NCBI RefSeq assembly: GCF_003253745.1 | Contig: NZ_MZXV01000040.1 | Span: 213,264-277,263 of the forward strand | DNA from: Mesorhizobium kowhaii | GTDB lineage: Bacteria; Pseudomonadota; Alphaproteobacteria; Rhizobiales; Rhizobiaceae | Direction of reading: 5' to 3' | Length of the DNA: 64,000 nt | Shown here: positions 8,020 to 16,500 of the stretch, piece after piece | Layout: each line of letters opens with the position of its first letter | Numbering within the stretch: position 1 is the first letter of the stretch | Notes under the pieces: model-generated | The model's database searches: none | What the model saw: the letters and a program-made list of their open reading frames with translations, nothing else | Told to the model about the DNA's origin: nothing | Made by a program: the position numbers and the translations under genes

Positions 8020-9270
8020 TCAACGACCGAAACGACCCGCCGCAAAGGGTGCGAGGCGCGCCGGGTCGCCGCGTCCGCCGATCAACTCGGCGACCAGACG
8101 CGCCGTGATCGGGGCGAGCGTTAGGCCGAGATGGCCATGGCCGAAAGCATGGATCACGCGTGGGCTGCCGTGCGAAGGGCCGATGACCGGCCGGGAATCC
8201 GGCAGCGACGGGCGGAAGCCTAGCCATTCCGATGAAGGTGAGCCGAGCTTGGGAAAGAACTGCCTGACGCCGCGGTCGAGCAGCGCCAGCCGGCGCGGAT
8301 TTGGCGGCGCGGCAAGCCCGCCGAGTTCGACGGTTCCGGCGATCCGCAGCCGGCCGGCCATCGGCGTCATGTAGAAACCGAGATCGACGGGACAGACAGG
8401 CCGGGTCAGCAACAGCGCTTCGGTCCGGAATTCCAAGTGATAGCCGCGCTCGGTCTCGAGCGGGACATTGTCGCCGGCCTGCGCGGCCAGTGCGCGCGAC
8501 CGTGCGCCGGCGGCGATCACCACCGTACCCGCCTTGATGCCAAAGCCGGGACCGCTGAGCCGGACAGCGCCGGTCTCGACTAGCAGTCCGGTTATATCAG
8601 CTCGCTTCACCGAGACGCCGCGGGCGGTCGCCGCACCGAGCAGCCGCTGCATCAGCGTCTTCGGATCGGTGACGTTCGTCGAGTCCGGGAAGTACAGACC
8701 ACGCGTTCCGCTCGCCGGCAGGCCAGGCTCAAGCGCCGCCACCTCATTTGGCGTCAGAATCTCCTGGTGAACACCGAAGCCGGCGCGCATTGCCCGGCCA
8801 CCGGCCCCGGCGGCAAAATCGCTTTCGCGGCGATAGAGATAGAGACAGCCATTGCGGCGCAGCAGATCCTCCAGGCCGGCCTCCGTCACCATCTCCTCCC
8901 AGGCCGGCAAGGCGTCGGCCAGCAGTCCGGCAAGCGCCAGCGCATTGGCGCGGGTGGCCGCCGGCAGCGACTGCCGCACGAATTGAATCAGCCACGGCGC
9001 CAGTTGCAACAGCGCCGGCCAGCGCAGCGAAAACGGGCTGTCGGGATCGAGCAGCAATTTCGGCAGCGCACGCAGCACGGCCGGATTGCCAACCGGCATA
9101 CAGGCATATTCGGCGATCGTGCCGGCATTGCCGAACGAGGCGCCGGAGCCCGGCTCATTGGGATCGATGAGCAGGACTTCGCGCCCCTCGGCGGCAAGGC
9201 GGAGCGCCGTCGCCAGCCCGACAACGCCAGCGCCAACAATGGCGATTTCGACGGTTTCAGAAGCTGACAA
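8020..9270 (-). CDS. FAD-dependent D-amino-acid dehydrogenase-like oxidoreductase (DadA/DAO family)
   Basis: A 416-residue FAD enzyme. The N-terminal dinucleotide-binding fold is plain: VEIAIVGAGVVGLATALRLAAEGREVLLID (residues 7-36), then GSGASFGNAG, typical of DadA-type dehydrogenases. Near the C-terminus the family block GFRPSLPDSRPVIGPS and HAFGHGHLGLTLAPITARLVAELI closes the FAD site. It oxidises an amine or D-amino acid, passing electrons to the membrane chain or oxygen. It follows the MocR regulator by 10 nt on the same strand, so the two probably form an operon, and both face away from an ABC importer that may bring in the substrate. The substrate itself cannot be read from the sequence. 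Confidence 0.85.
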   Translation of the reverse strand: MSASETVEIAIVGAGVVGLATALRLAAEGREVLLIDPNEPGSGASFGNAGTIAEYACMPVGNPAVLRALPKLLLDPDSPFSLRWPALLQLAPWLIQFVRQSLPAATRANALALAGLLADALPAWEEMVTEAGLEDLLRRNGCLYLYRRESDFAAGAGGRAMRAGFGVHQEILTPNEVAALEPGLPASGTRGLYFPDSTNVTDPKTLMQRLLGAATARGVSVKRADITGLLVETGAVRLSGPGFGIKAGTVVIAAGARSRALAAQAGDNVPLETERGYHLEFRTEALLLTRPVCPVDLGFYMTPMAGRLRIAGTVELGGLAAPPNPRRLALLDRGVRQFFPKLGSPSSEWLGFRPSLPDSRPVIGPSHGSPRVIHAFGHGHLGLTLAPITARLVAELIGGRGDPARLAPFAAGRFGR

Positions 9271-9280
9271 TATTGGATTC

Positions 9281-10717
9281 CTAAACGAAGCCGGGCAGCT
9301 GCAAATGGCCGGCCGCGAGCAGTCCAGCCATCGTGGTCAATGCGGTGCGCAGATCGTCCAGCGAGCGAGCGGCGCCGACATTGATGCGGACCCCATGCTG
9401 GACCGGTTCGCGGCCGACAGCGAAGGCATCGCCGGGCAGGACGGCCACGCCGCGCTCCAGGCAGGTGCGGGCGAAACCGGCGCCCCGCCAGGGCTCGGGA
9501 AGGCGCAGCCAGGCATGGGTCGAGGTGGCATGGCTCTGGACATCGTAGCGGCCGAGGATTTCGCTTAGCACCGCCTGGCGCTGGCGCAGTTCCTGCTTCT
9601 GGGCCTCGATGATGCGGGCGGCCGTGCCTTCCTCGATCAGCCGCGTGCCGATCAGCGCCGTCAACGGACTGATGCTCCAGCAATTGATGCGCAAAGCCGC
9701 CGCGACCTGGCCGGCTATGGTGCGTGGCGCGATGACGAAGCCGAGGCGCAGACCTGGCGCCAGGCATTTCGACAAGGCGCCGATATGCACGGTCAGTTCG
9801 GGCTCGATGCTGGCCAGCGATGGCGGCGGATTGTCCGCCAGCGGCCGATAGACGTCGTCCTCGATGATGAGGACGTTGTGGCGCCGGGCGACCGCCACCA
9901 GTTCGTGCCGGCGCTGTTCGCTGAGCGTGATGGTGGTCGGATTGTGCAGCGTCGGCACCAGGAACACCGAGCGTGGGCGCAGTTGCGCGCAGGCTGCCTC
10001 GAATGCGTCGGGCCGCATGCCGCCACGGTCCATGCTGACGCCCCGGAGATCGAGCCCATGCACGCGACACAGCGCGTTGATGCCCTGATAAGTGACCTCG
10101 TCAGCGAGCACGACCTCGCCCTGCCTGGTCACCGCGCCGAGCACGCAGTCCAGCCCATGCTGGGCGCCGGCGGCCAGCACCACGCGGCCGGGATCGCCGT
10201 CGCCGGCCACCGGCCGCATCCATTCTGCAATCGCCGCCCTCGCCCATAGCGGTCCCTCGGGCGGATGATAGTCCTGCAGCGTCGGGTAATAGCGGTCCTT
10301 CGACAGGCGCGGCAAAAGCAGCGCCAGGGCGTCGAGATAGGCCGAGGTTGCCGGCCGGTTGACGGAAAGGTCGATGACGCCGGTGTCGTCGCTCGGCGCC
10401 GAGACGAAGCCCGGCCTCTCGCCGGTGTCGCGGGCGGCGACCGTGGTACCGCGCCCCGGCCGCGCTTCGAGCAGGCCGCGCTGCTGCAGCGTCGACAGGG
10501 CGCGCGTCACCGTGGTGACGTTGATGCCCAGCGCCCGCGCGATCTCGCGCTGCGGCGGCAGCCGGTCGCCGACGGCAAGCGTGCCGGCAGCGATGCGTGC
10601 GGCAATCGCATCGGCAAGGCGGCGATAGACCGGACCTTCATCCGAGGCGAGCTGGAGGTCTTGGAGCATGCGGCTTTCGGTGGGTTGATACGATCTGGCT
10701 ACCGGCGCATCTAGCAT
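9281..10717 (-). CDS. MocR/PdxR-type regulator: GntR winged helix fused to class-I aminotransferase domain
   Basis: A 478-residue protein with two domains. Residues about 28-95 form a GntR-type winged helix (GPVYRRLADAIAARIAAG, then LPPQREIARALGINVTTVTRALSTLQQRGLLEARPGRGT). The rest is a fold-type-I aminotransferase domain with VVLAAGAQHGLD, LVPTLHNPTTITLS, IIEDDVYRPLADN and the PLP lysine in GALSKCLAPGLRLGFV. MocR proteins use PLP as effector cofactor and bind direct repeats, often in divergent promoters. The start at 10717 has a GGAG site upstream; an internal ATG at 10669 is an alternative. It is divergent from the ABC operon and upstream of the dehydrogenase, so it probably controls both. 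Confidence 0.92.
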   Translation of the reverse strand: MLDAPVARSYQPTESRMLQDLQLASDEGPVYRRLADAIAARIAAGTLAVGDRLPPQREIARALGINVTTVTRALSTLQQRGLLEARPGRGTTVAARDTGERPGFVSAPSDDTGVIDLSVNRPATSAYLDALALLLPRLSKDRYYPTLQDYHPPEGPLWARAAIAEWMRPVAGDGDPGRVVLAAGAQHGLDCVLGAVTRQGEVVLADEVTYQGINALCRVHGLDLRGVSMDRGGMRPDAFEAACAQLRPRSVFLVPTLHNPTTITLSEQRRHELVAVARRHNVLIIEDDVYRPLADNPPPSLASIEPELTVHIGALSKCLAPGLRLGFVIAPRTIAGQVAAALRINCWSISPLTALIGTRLIEEGTAARIIEAQKQELRQRQAVLSEILGRYDVQSHATSTHAWLRLPEPWRGAGFARTCLERGVAVLPGDAFAVGREPVQHGVRINVGAARSLDDLRTALTTMAGLLAAGHLQLPGFV

Positions 10718-10718
10718 A

Positions 10719-10824
10719 AGACAATGCTCCGGACAATAGCACTTGTCTGGCTCTCAATTCGAAACATGGCTGCCTAAAACTCACACAATCACATAAAAAG
10801 CCGCTTGACGGGCAAACTTGTCTG
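10719..10824. promoter_or_regulatory. Repeated boxes in the divergent mocR / ABC promoter region (candidate MocR sites)
   Basis: ACTTGTCTG occurs exactly twice on the plus strand, at 10741-10749 and 10816-10824. Two related AGACAAT/GGACAAT boxes, resembling its complement, lie at 10719-10725 and 10731-10737 just upstream of the MocR start. MocR-family regulators usually bind two direct repeats plus a third inverted site. The 10816 copy lies between the -35 and -10 of the predicted ABC promoter, where binding would affect transcription directly. The repeats are seen directly; assignment to MocR is inference. Confidence 0.5.
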
Positions 10825-10857
10825 CATCTATGGTCCATCAGACATTGATTGTGTGAG
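10780..10857. promoter_or_regulatory. 12-bp perfect inverted repeat flanking the ABC-operon promoter
   Basis: CTCACACAATCA at 10780-10791 is repeated as its exact reverse complement TGATTGTGTGAG at 10846-10857, with 54 bp between. The predicted promoter of the ABC operon (-35 TTGACG, -10 CTATGG) lies entirely between the arms, and the second arm falls in the likely start of the transcript. This could be a pair of operator half-sites for looping or a leader stem. Confidence 0.5.
10805..10833 (+). promoter_or_regulatory. Predicted sigma-70 promoter of the polyamine-type ABC operon
   Basis: TTGACG at 10805-10810, a 17-bp spacer, and CTATGG at 10828-10833 give a plausible vegetative promoter pointing at the ABC operon. 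The spacer holds one ACTTGTCTG box. The first gene begins about 145 bp downstream, leaving a longish untranslated leader. Confidence 0.4.
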
Positions 10858-10979
10858 CATACAAGTTTGGATAGCCGCCCTTGCGCGGCCAGCGTCATAC
10901 GAGACCCGGACATGCACGGCAAGCAACAGCTCGTTTCGACTCGCGGCCCCTGTAGCCGCACAGAAGAAGCCTGCCGGTG

Positions 10980-12143
10980 ATGGGCAAAGCGGCAGCCTTG
11001 TCGGTCGAAAGCGCTGGGCCTGGCGCCGATGCCGGCCGCCAGGGGTTCGTCGAGTTCGTCGACGTCGAGAAATCCTATGATGGCCGTGCCTTCGCGGTGA
11101 CGCGGCTGAACCTCAGCGTCGCACGCGGTGAATTCCTCACCCTTCTCGGCCCCTCCGGCTCCGGCAAGACGACGACGCTCAACATGCTTGCCGGGTTCGA
11201 GCGGCCGACGAGCGGCGTCATCACGCTGGAAGGCCGCTCGGTCGACCGGTTGCCGCCCTATGAGCGCAACATCGGCATGGTGTTTCAGAACTACGCGCTG
11301 TTCCCGCACATGAGCGTGGAGGAGAACGTCGCCTTCCCGCTCTCGGTGCGCAAGATCGACAAGCCGGACATCGCTGCCCGCGTCAGCCGCGCGCTCGACA
11401 TGGTGCGGCTCAAGCAGTTCGGCGACCGGCGACCGGCGCAGCTTTCCGGCGGCCAGCAGCAGCGTGTCGCACTGGCCCGCGCGCTGGTGTTCGAGCCGAG
11501 CCTGGTGCTGATGGACGAGCCGCTCGGCGCGCTCGACAAGAAGCTGCGCGAACACATGCAGCTCGAGATCAAGCAGTTGCACACGATGCTCGGCGTCACC
11601 ATCGTCTATGTCACGCACGACCAGAGCGAGGCGCTGACCATGTCGGACCGCGTCGCCGTCTTCAACAATGGCGGCGTCGCCCAGCTCGGCTCACCCGACG
11701 ATCTCTACAACACGCCGCGGAGCTCGTTCGTGGCGAGCTTCATCGGCGAGAACAACACGCTGGCTGGCAAGGTCGAGCGCGTGATTGGCAAGGAATGCCG
11801 CATCGCGCTGGATGGCGGCGGAGCCATCACCGCGCAAGCCATCGGCGTCACGGACGGTGCTGCCTGCCATGTCGCCATCCGCCCCGAGCGGCTCAGCCTC
11901 GCAGCCGGCGGACACGCCGAAAACAGACTGGCGGCGACGGTCGATGGCCGCATCTATCTCGGCGACCACCAACGGCTGCTGGCCAGACTCGAAAATGGAC
12001 AGGTGCTGACCGTCAAGGTCGGCCCGGAAGCGACCATGGCGAATGGGGAGCCGGTGATGGTTTCCTGCGCGCTCGGTGATTGCCGCGCCTTTCCGGCCGA
12101 TGCCGGAACGGGCGGATCGAAGTCAAAAACAACAGGGGAGTAA
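10980..12143 (+). CDS. ABC transporter ATP-binding protein, polyamine/opine type (PotA-like)
   Basis: A 387-residue importer ATPase. Visible motifs: Walker A LLGPSGSGKTTT (about residues 56-67), Q-loop GMVFQNYALFPHMSV, signature LSGGQQQR, Walker B LVLMDEPLGALD, and the H-loop His in YVTHDQSEALTMSD. A C-terminal TOBE-like regulatory region begins after FIGENNTLAGKVERVIG. ATP hydrolysis here drives uptake through the two permeases downstream. The start is ATG 10980; GTG 10977 directly before it is equally possible. It is followed 6 nt later by the binding-protein gene. Confidence 0.93.
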   Translation: MGKAAALSVESAGPGADAGRQGFVEFVDVEKSYDGRAFAVTRLNLSVARGEFLTLLGPSGSGKTTTLNMLAGFERPTSGVITLEGRSVDRLPPYERNIGMVFQNYALFPHMSVEENVAFPLSVRKIDKPDIAARVSRALDMVRLKQFGDRRPAQLSGGQQQRVALARALVFEPSLVLMDEPLGALDKKLREHMQLEIKQLHTMLGVTIVYVTHDQSEALTMSDRVAVFNNGGVAQLGSPDDLYNTPRSSFVASFIGENNTLAGKVERVIGKECRIALDGGGAITAQAIGVTDGAACHVAIRPERLSLAAGGHAENRLAATVDGRIYLGDHQRLLARLENGQVLTVKVGPEATMANGEPVMVSCALGDCRAFPADAGTGGSKSKTTGE

Positions 12144-12149
12144 GATCAC

Positions 12150-13202
12150 ATGAAAATCACAAAGACCCGGCTGCTCGCGCTCGCGGCGGCCACCGCCTGG
12201 ATGGCGATAGGACATGCCGCTGTCGCCGACGAACTGTCGATCATGGCCAGCGGCGGCGCCTGGCAGGACGCACAACGCAAGGCATGGTTCGAGCCGTTCA
12301 GCAAGGAAACCGGAACCAAGATCGTCGAGCAGGAATATCTCGGCGATCTCGGTAAGGTCAAAGCCATGGTCGACACCGGCAACGTGCCGATCGACCTGGT
12401 GACGGTGGAGACGGCGACCGTGCTGCAGGGCTGCGACGCAGGCATTCTCGAGCGGCTCGACTATTCCAAGATCGCGCCGCGCGAAAAGTTCATCGCAGGG
12501 TCGGCGCTCGACTGCGGTGTCGGCCTCGACGCCTATGGCGATATCCTGGCTTACGACCCGACCGTGCTGAAGGAGGCGCCGACCTCGGTGCTCGACCTGT
12601 TCGACACGAAGAAGTTTCCAGGCAAGCGCGCGATGCGCAAATTCCCGGCGCAGAATCTCGAATGGGCGCTGATGGCCGATGGCGTCGCACCCGCCGATGT
12701 CTACAAGGTGCTGGGTACGCCGGAAGGCGTCGACCGCGCCTTCAAGAAGCTCGACACGATCAAGAAGGACATCGTCTGGTGGGATGCCGGCGCGCAGCCG
12801 GCGCAGCTTCTCGCTTCTCAGGAAGTGGTGATGACGACGGCCTGGAACGGCCGCATCCAGAACGCCATCGACACCGACAAGAAGCCGTTCAAGATCGTCT
12901 GGAACAACCAGATCCTCGAATACGACATGATCGCCATCCCGAAGGGCGCCAAGAGCCCCGATCTCGCCTACAAATATCTGGCCTATATCAGCCAGCCGGA
13001 AAACAACGCCAAGCTCGCCAGCTACATCACCTATGGGCCGGTGCGCACCGATGCGGCGTCCTTCGTTGCAGCCGATGCCTTGCCGAAATTGCCGAACGCG
13101 CCCGACCATCTGGCCGGCGCCTACCTCGTCGCCGACACCGAGTTCTGGGGCGACTATGGCGAGGATCTGGTCAAGCGCTTCAACGCCTGGCTCGCGCAGT
13201 AA
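12150..13202 (+). CDS. Periplasmic substrate-binding protein of the polyamine-type ABC importer (PotD-like)
   Basis: A 350-residue binding protein. The N-terminus MKITKTRLLALAAATAWMAIGHAAVADE is a Sec signal peptide with a likely AVA|DE cleavage. The mature part has the family-1/PotD pattern (ELSIMASGGAWQDAQRKAWFEPFSKETGTKIVEQEYLGDLGKVKAMVDTGNVPIDLVTVE, and later VVMTTAWNGRIQNAIDTD, IPKGAKSPDLAYKYLAYISQPENNAKLA). It captures the substrate in the periplasm; relatives bind spermidine, putrescine, opines or similar amines. Its TAA stop overlaps the ATG of the first permease (TAATG). Confidence 0.92.
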   Translation: MKITKTRLLALAAATAWMAIGHAAVADELSIMASGGAWQDAQRKAWFEPFSKETGTKIVEQEYLGDLGKVKAMVDTGNVPIDLVTVETATVLQGCDAGILERLDYSKIAPREKFIAGSALDCGVGLDAYGDILAYDPTVLKEAPTSVLDLFDTKKFPGKRAMRKFPAQNLEWALMADGVAPADVYKVLGTPEGVDRAFKKLDTIKKDIVWWDAGAQPAQLLASQEVVMTTAWNGRIQNAIDTDKKPFKIVWNNQILEYDMIAIPKGAKSPDLAYKYLAYISQPENNAKLASYITYGPVRTDAASFVAADALPKLPNAPDHLAGAYLVADTEFWGDYGEDLVKRFNAWLAQ

Positions 13203-14485
13203 TGATGTCGGCGCTCCAGCCCAGCGAACTCGACCGGCCTCCGCTGGCCCGTAGCCGGTCAGCCGCCGACGCCGACTTCAAGTCGGTGTCGGCGGTGCTT
13301 CGCCGGGCCGATTTCGGCGACCGGCTTCGCTCGCTGGCACTGGCGGCTCCGCTGCTGGTGCTTCTGGCGCTGAGCTTCGGCATTCCGATCGTCCTGCTTC
13401 TGTCGCGTGCCGTCTACGACCCGACGATTGCCAATGCCTTGCCGCAGACTGCCCAGGCGCTCAGCGGCTGGAACGGCCAGGGCCTGCCCGACGACGCCAC
13501 CTTCGTGGCGCTCGCCGCTGATCTCAGGAGCAGCCAGGCCAAGGGCACGGCCTATGAACTGGCCAAGAGCCTGAATGCCCGCCTGCCCGGCGCACGCAGC
13601 CAAGTGCTGAAGACGGTGCGCCAACTGGAAGGCGCCGGCGACAAGCCGCCGCTCGAGGTGATGAAATCCGTGCCGTTCTGGTCGCAGCCCGGCACCTGGC
13701 CTTCTATTGCCAATGGCACCCACAGCATCACCTCGTTCTATCTGATGAGCGCGCTTGACCTGCGCTGGAACAATGATGGCGGCATCGAACGCGTGCCGCC
13801 CGAACAGGCGATCTTCCTGCAGGTCTTCATGCGGACATTCTTCGTCGCCGCCGCGGTGACGCTGGCGACGCTGATCCTGGGCTTTCCGCTGGCCTATCTC
13901 ATCGCCAGCGTGCCGAAGGGCCTTGCCGCCATTCTCATCGTCGCGGTGCTGCTGCCGTTCTGGACATCGATCCTGGTGCGCACCGCCGCCTGGACGGTGC
14001 TTTTGCAGAAATTCGGCCTGGTCAACGACCTGCTGTTGTGGCTCGGTGTCGCCGAGGTCCGGCTCGACCTGATGTACAGCCGCATCGGCCTGATCATCGC
14101 CATGACCCACATCCAGCTGCCGTTCACGCTGCTGCCGATCTACAGCATCATGCGCACCATCCAGCCGTCGCAGATGAAGGCCGCCTATTCGCTCGGCGCA
14201 AAACCCTTCACCGCGTTCAGGCGCGTCTATCTTCCGCAGGTTTTCCCCGGCGTCATGGCCGGCTGCCTGCTGACCTTCATCCTGTGCCTCGGCTACTACA
14301 TCACGCCGGCGCTGATCGGCGGCGCAAGCGACCAGCTGATCAGCAACTTCATCGCCAACTACGTCAATGTCGAGCTGAACTGGGAGATGGCGGCGGCACT
14401 CAGCTTCATCCTGCTGGTGTTCACGCTGGCACTGTTCGGCATCTTCGCCCGCATCCTCGGCCTCGACCGCCTCAAGCTGGTGTAG
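13202..14485 (+). CDS. ABC transporter permease with enlarged first periplasmic loop (PotB-like)
   Basis: A 427-residue inner-membrane permease, longer than the usual ~290. After the first helix (LALAAPLLVLLALSFGIPIVLLLSRAVYD, ending near residue 72) about 135 extra residues form a periplasmic insert before the remaining five helices. The EAA loop that contacts the ATPase is KAAYSLGAKPFTAFRRVYLPQVFPG. The enlarged loop is a known feature of one subgroup of PotB-like permeases. Translation starts at one of two tandem ATGs at 13202 and 13205, overlapping the binding-protein stop. The same frame stays open far upstream, but only as a shadow of the binding-protein gene. Confidence 0.9.
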   Translation: MMSALQPSELDRPPLARSRSAADADFKSVSAVLRRADFGDRLRSLALAAPLLVLLALSFGIPIVLLLSRAVYDPTIANALPQTAQALSGWNGQGLPDDATFVALAADLRSSQAKGTAYELAKSLNARLPGARSQVLKTVRQLEGAGDKPPLEVMKSVPFWSQPGTWPSIANGTHSITSFYLMSALDLRWNNDGGIERVPPEQAIFLQVFMRTFFVAAAVTLATLILGFPLAYLIASVPKGLAAILIVAVLLPFWTSILVRTAAWTVLLQKFGLVNDLLLWLGVAEVRLDLMYSRIGLIIAMTHIQLPFTLLPIYSIMRTIQPSQMKAAYSLGAKPFTAFRRVYLPQVFPGVMAGCLLTFILCLGYYITPALIGGASDQLISNFIANYVNVELNWEMAAALSFILLVFTLALFGIFARILGLDRLKLV

Positions 14486-14487
14486 CC

Positions 14488-15315
14488 ATGCTCCTGTCTC
14501 CCTACCCAACGCTTGGAGAACGCATCCGCATCGGGCTGCTGTGGCTTTGGTGCGGCCTGGTCATCCTGTTCCTGATCGTGCCGATCCTGATCCCGGTACC
14601 GCTGTCGTTCAACAGCGGCACCTTCTTCATCTTTCCACTGGAGGGGATTTCGACGCGCTGGTACGAAGTCGTGCTCGGCACCCAGCGCTGGCAGGCGGCA
14701 ATCGGCAACAGCCTGATCGTCGCTTTCGGCACGACGCTGATCGCGACGGCGCTGGGCACGCTCACCGCAATCGCGCTGTCCGACGACAAATTTCCCTGCC
14801 GCCGCATCGTCATGCCGCTGCTCTTGTCGCCGCTTATCGTGCCGGTGGTGATCACCGCTGTCGGCTCGTACCTGTTCTACGCCCGCGTCGGCCTGGCCAG
14901 CACCTATGCAGGCATCATCCTGGCGCACACCGCGCTTGCCAGCCCCTTCGTCGTCGTCACCGTAGGGGCGAGCCTGACCGGCTTCGACCGCAATCTGATG
15001 CGCGCCGCCGCCATCTCCGGGGCGAAACCGGTGACCTCGTTCTTCCGGGTGATGCTGCCGCTGATCCTGCCCGGTGTGCTTTCGGGTGCTGCGTTTGCCT
15101 TCGTCACCTCGTTCGACGAGGTGGTGGTCGTGCAGTTCCTGGCCAGCGCCAACCAGCGCACCATGCCGCTCGAAATGTTCATCGGGCTCCGCGAAAAACT
15201 GTCCCCGGCGATCACCGCCGCGGCGACGCTGATGATGGGGCTTTCCATCGTGCTCTTGGTCGTCGCCAATCTTCTGGCGCGGCGCAGCCAGCGGCGACCG
15301 GTTGCAGGCGCTTAG
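14488..15315 (+). CDS. ABC transporter permease, polyamine type (PotC-like)
   Basis: A 275-residue permease with six predicted membrane helices. The EAA motif reads RAAAISGAKPVTSFFRVMLPLILPGVLSG, and the C-terminal part has FDEVVVVQFLASANQRTMPLEMF, characteristic of PotC-type permeases. It begins 2 nt after the first permease stop, so all four transporter genes are one coupled unit. It completes an importer consisting of ATPase, binding protein and two permeases. The downstream neighbour (epmA) converges on it. Confidence 0.92.
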   Translation: MLLSPYPTLGERIRIGLLWLWCGLVILFLIVPILIPVPLSFNSGTFFIFPLEGISTRWYEVVLGTQRWQAAIGNSLIVAFGTTLIATALGTLTAIALSDDKFPCRRIVMPLLLSPLIVPVVITAVGSYLFYARVGLASTYAGIILAHTALASPFVVVTVGASLTGFDRNLMRAAAISGAKPVTSFFRVMLPLILPGVLSGAAFAFVTSFDEVVVVQFLASANQRTMPLEMFIGLREKLSPAITAAATLMMGLSIVLLVVANLLARRSQRRPVAGA

Positions 15316-15334
15316 CTCGGTCCGAAACTTCCCC

Positions 15335-16387
15335 TCAGGCCACCGGCGTCCAGATGACGTCCTCGATTTTCTGTGCGCCGGTCGCCAGCATCACCAGCCG
15401 GTCGAAGCCGAGCGCGATGCCGCTGGCCTGCGGCATGATGGCGAGGGCGGCGAGAAAATCCTCATCCAGCGGATAGCGCTCGCCATAGATGCGCTCTTTC
15501 TCGTCCATCTCGATGAGAAAGCGCCGGCGCTGCTCATCGGCATCGGTCAGCTCGCCAAAGCCGTTGGCGAGCTCGACACCACAGCAATAGAGCTCGAAGC
15601 GCTCGGCGACACGCGCATCCCTGGGGCTCGGCCGCGCCAAAGCCGCTTCGGCCAGCGGGTACTCGCACAGGATGGTCGCCTGCCCCTGCCCGAGGAACGG
15701 CTCGACCTTTTCCACCATCACCCGGCTGAACAGATCGGCCCAGCTGTCATCGGGCGCGGTGCGCAGCCCGGCCCGGACTAGGGCGGCGTAAAGCGCGTCG
15801 CGATCGGTGACGCCGTCGGCGGCGACCGTGGCCAGCAGATCGATGCTGGCATGGCGGGTGAAAGCGTCGGCCACCGTCAGCCGTTCCGGCTCGGCAAACG
15901 GATCGCAGTCGCGGCCCCGGAAAGAAAAGCGCTTCGCCGCTGCCCTTGTCGCGGCCAGCGCCAGAAGGGCGGCGCAATCCTGCATCAGGCTCTCATAGGC
16001 CTCGTCCACCCGGTACCATTCGAGCATGGTGAATTCGGGATGGTGCAAGGGGCCGCGCTCGCGGTTGCGGTAGACCGGACCGAAGCTGAAGATGCGCTGT
16101 TCGCCGGCGGCAAGCAGCTTCTTGCAGGCGAATTCCGGCGAGGTGTGGAGATAAAGCGGCGACCGCGTGCCGTCCGGCCCGATCGCTTGCGTGGCGAAAG
16201 CCGCCAGATGCGCCTCGTTGCCGGGCGAGACCTGCAGGGCCGCCGTTTCCACTTCGATAAAGTCGTGGCGGGCGAACCAGTCGCGCAGGCTGGCGGCGAT
16301 GGCGTTGCGCAGCATCAGCCGCGGGCGGCGGTCGGCGTGGACATGCGGCGTCCACCAGGGCGAGGCATCGGGCGACGTATCGTTCAT
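15335..16387 (-). CDS. epmA: Elongation factor P--(R)-beta-lysine ligase
   Basis: EpmA (PoxA/GenX) is a lysyl-tRNA-synthetase paralogue that attaches (R)-beta-lysine to Lys34 of elongation factor P. The 350 residues have the class-II synthetase catalytic core without the tRNA anticodon domain: LRDWFARHDFIEVETAALQVSPGNEAHL, motif 2 YRNRERGPLHHPEFTMLEWYR, and motif 3 ASGIALGFDRLVML. Its target efp is divergent, 113 nt away. A longer start at 16429 is possible; 16387 (MNDTSPDASPW) fits the family better. The aminomutase EpmB is not in the window. Confidence 0.93.
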   Translation of the reverse strand: MNDTSPDASPWWTPHVHADRRPRLMLRNAIAASLRDWFARHDFIEVETAALQVSPGNEAHLAAFATQAIGPDGTRSPLYLHTSPEFACKKLLAAGEQRIFSFGPVYRNRERGPLHHPEFTMLEWYRVDEAYESLMQDCAALLALAATRAAAKRFSFRGRDCDPFAEPERLTVADAFTRHASIDLLATVAADGVTDRDALYAALVRAGLRTAPDDSWADLFSRVMVEKVEPFLGQGQATILCEYPLAEAALARPSPRDARVAERFELYCCGVELANGFGELTDADEQRRRFLIEMDEKERIYGERYPLDEDFLAALAIMPQASGIALGFDRLVMLATGAQKIEDVIWTPVA

Positions 16388-16500
16388 GGGGCTCAGATCA
16401 TATGGAATGGGGCTGGCGGTTGCGGCCAAGATGCGCTAGTTCGCAGCGGACGGCTGCTGAAGCCGATTTGTACCAATCAACCATTTCAGGATTGTAAGCC

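Noticed and set aside
12662..13201. N-terminal extension of the first polyamine-type permease
   Set aside because: It overlaps the binding-protein gene in another frame and is Arg-rich; the TAATG overlap at 13202 gives a normal start.
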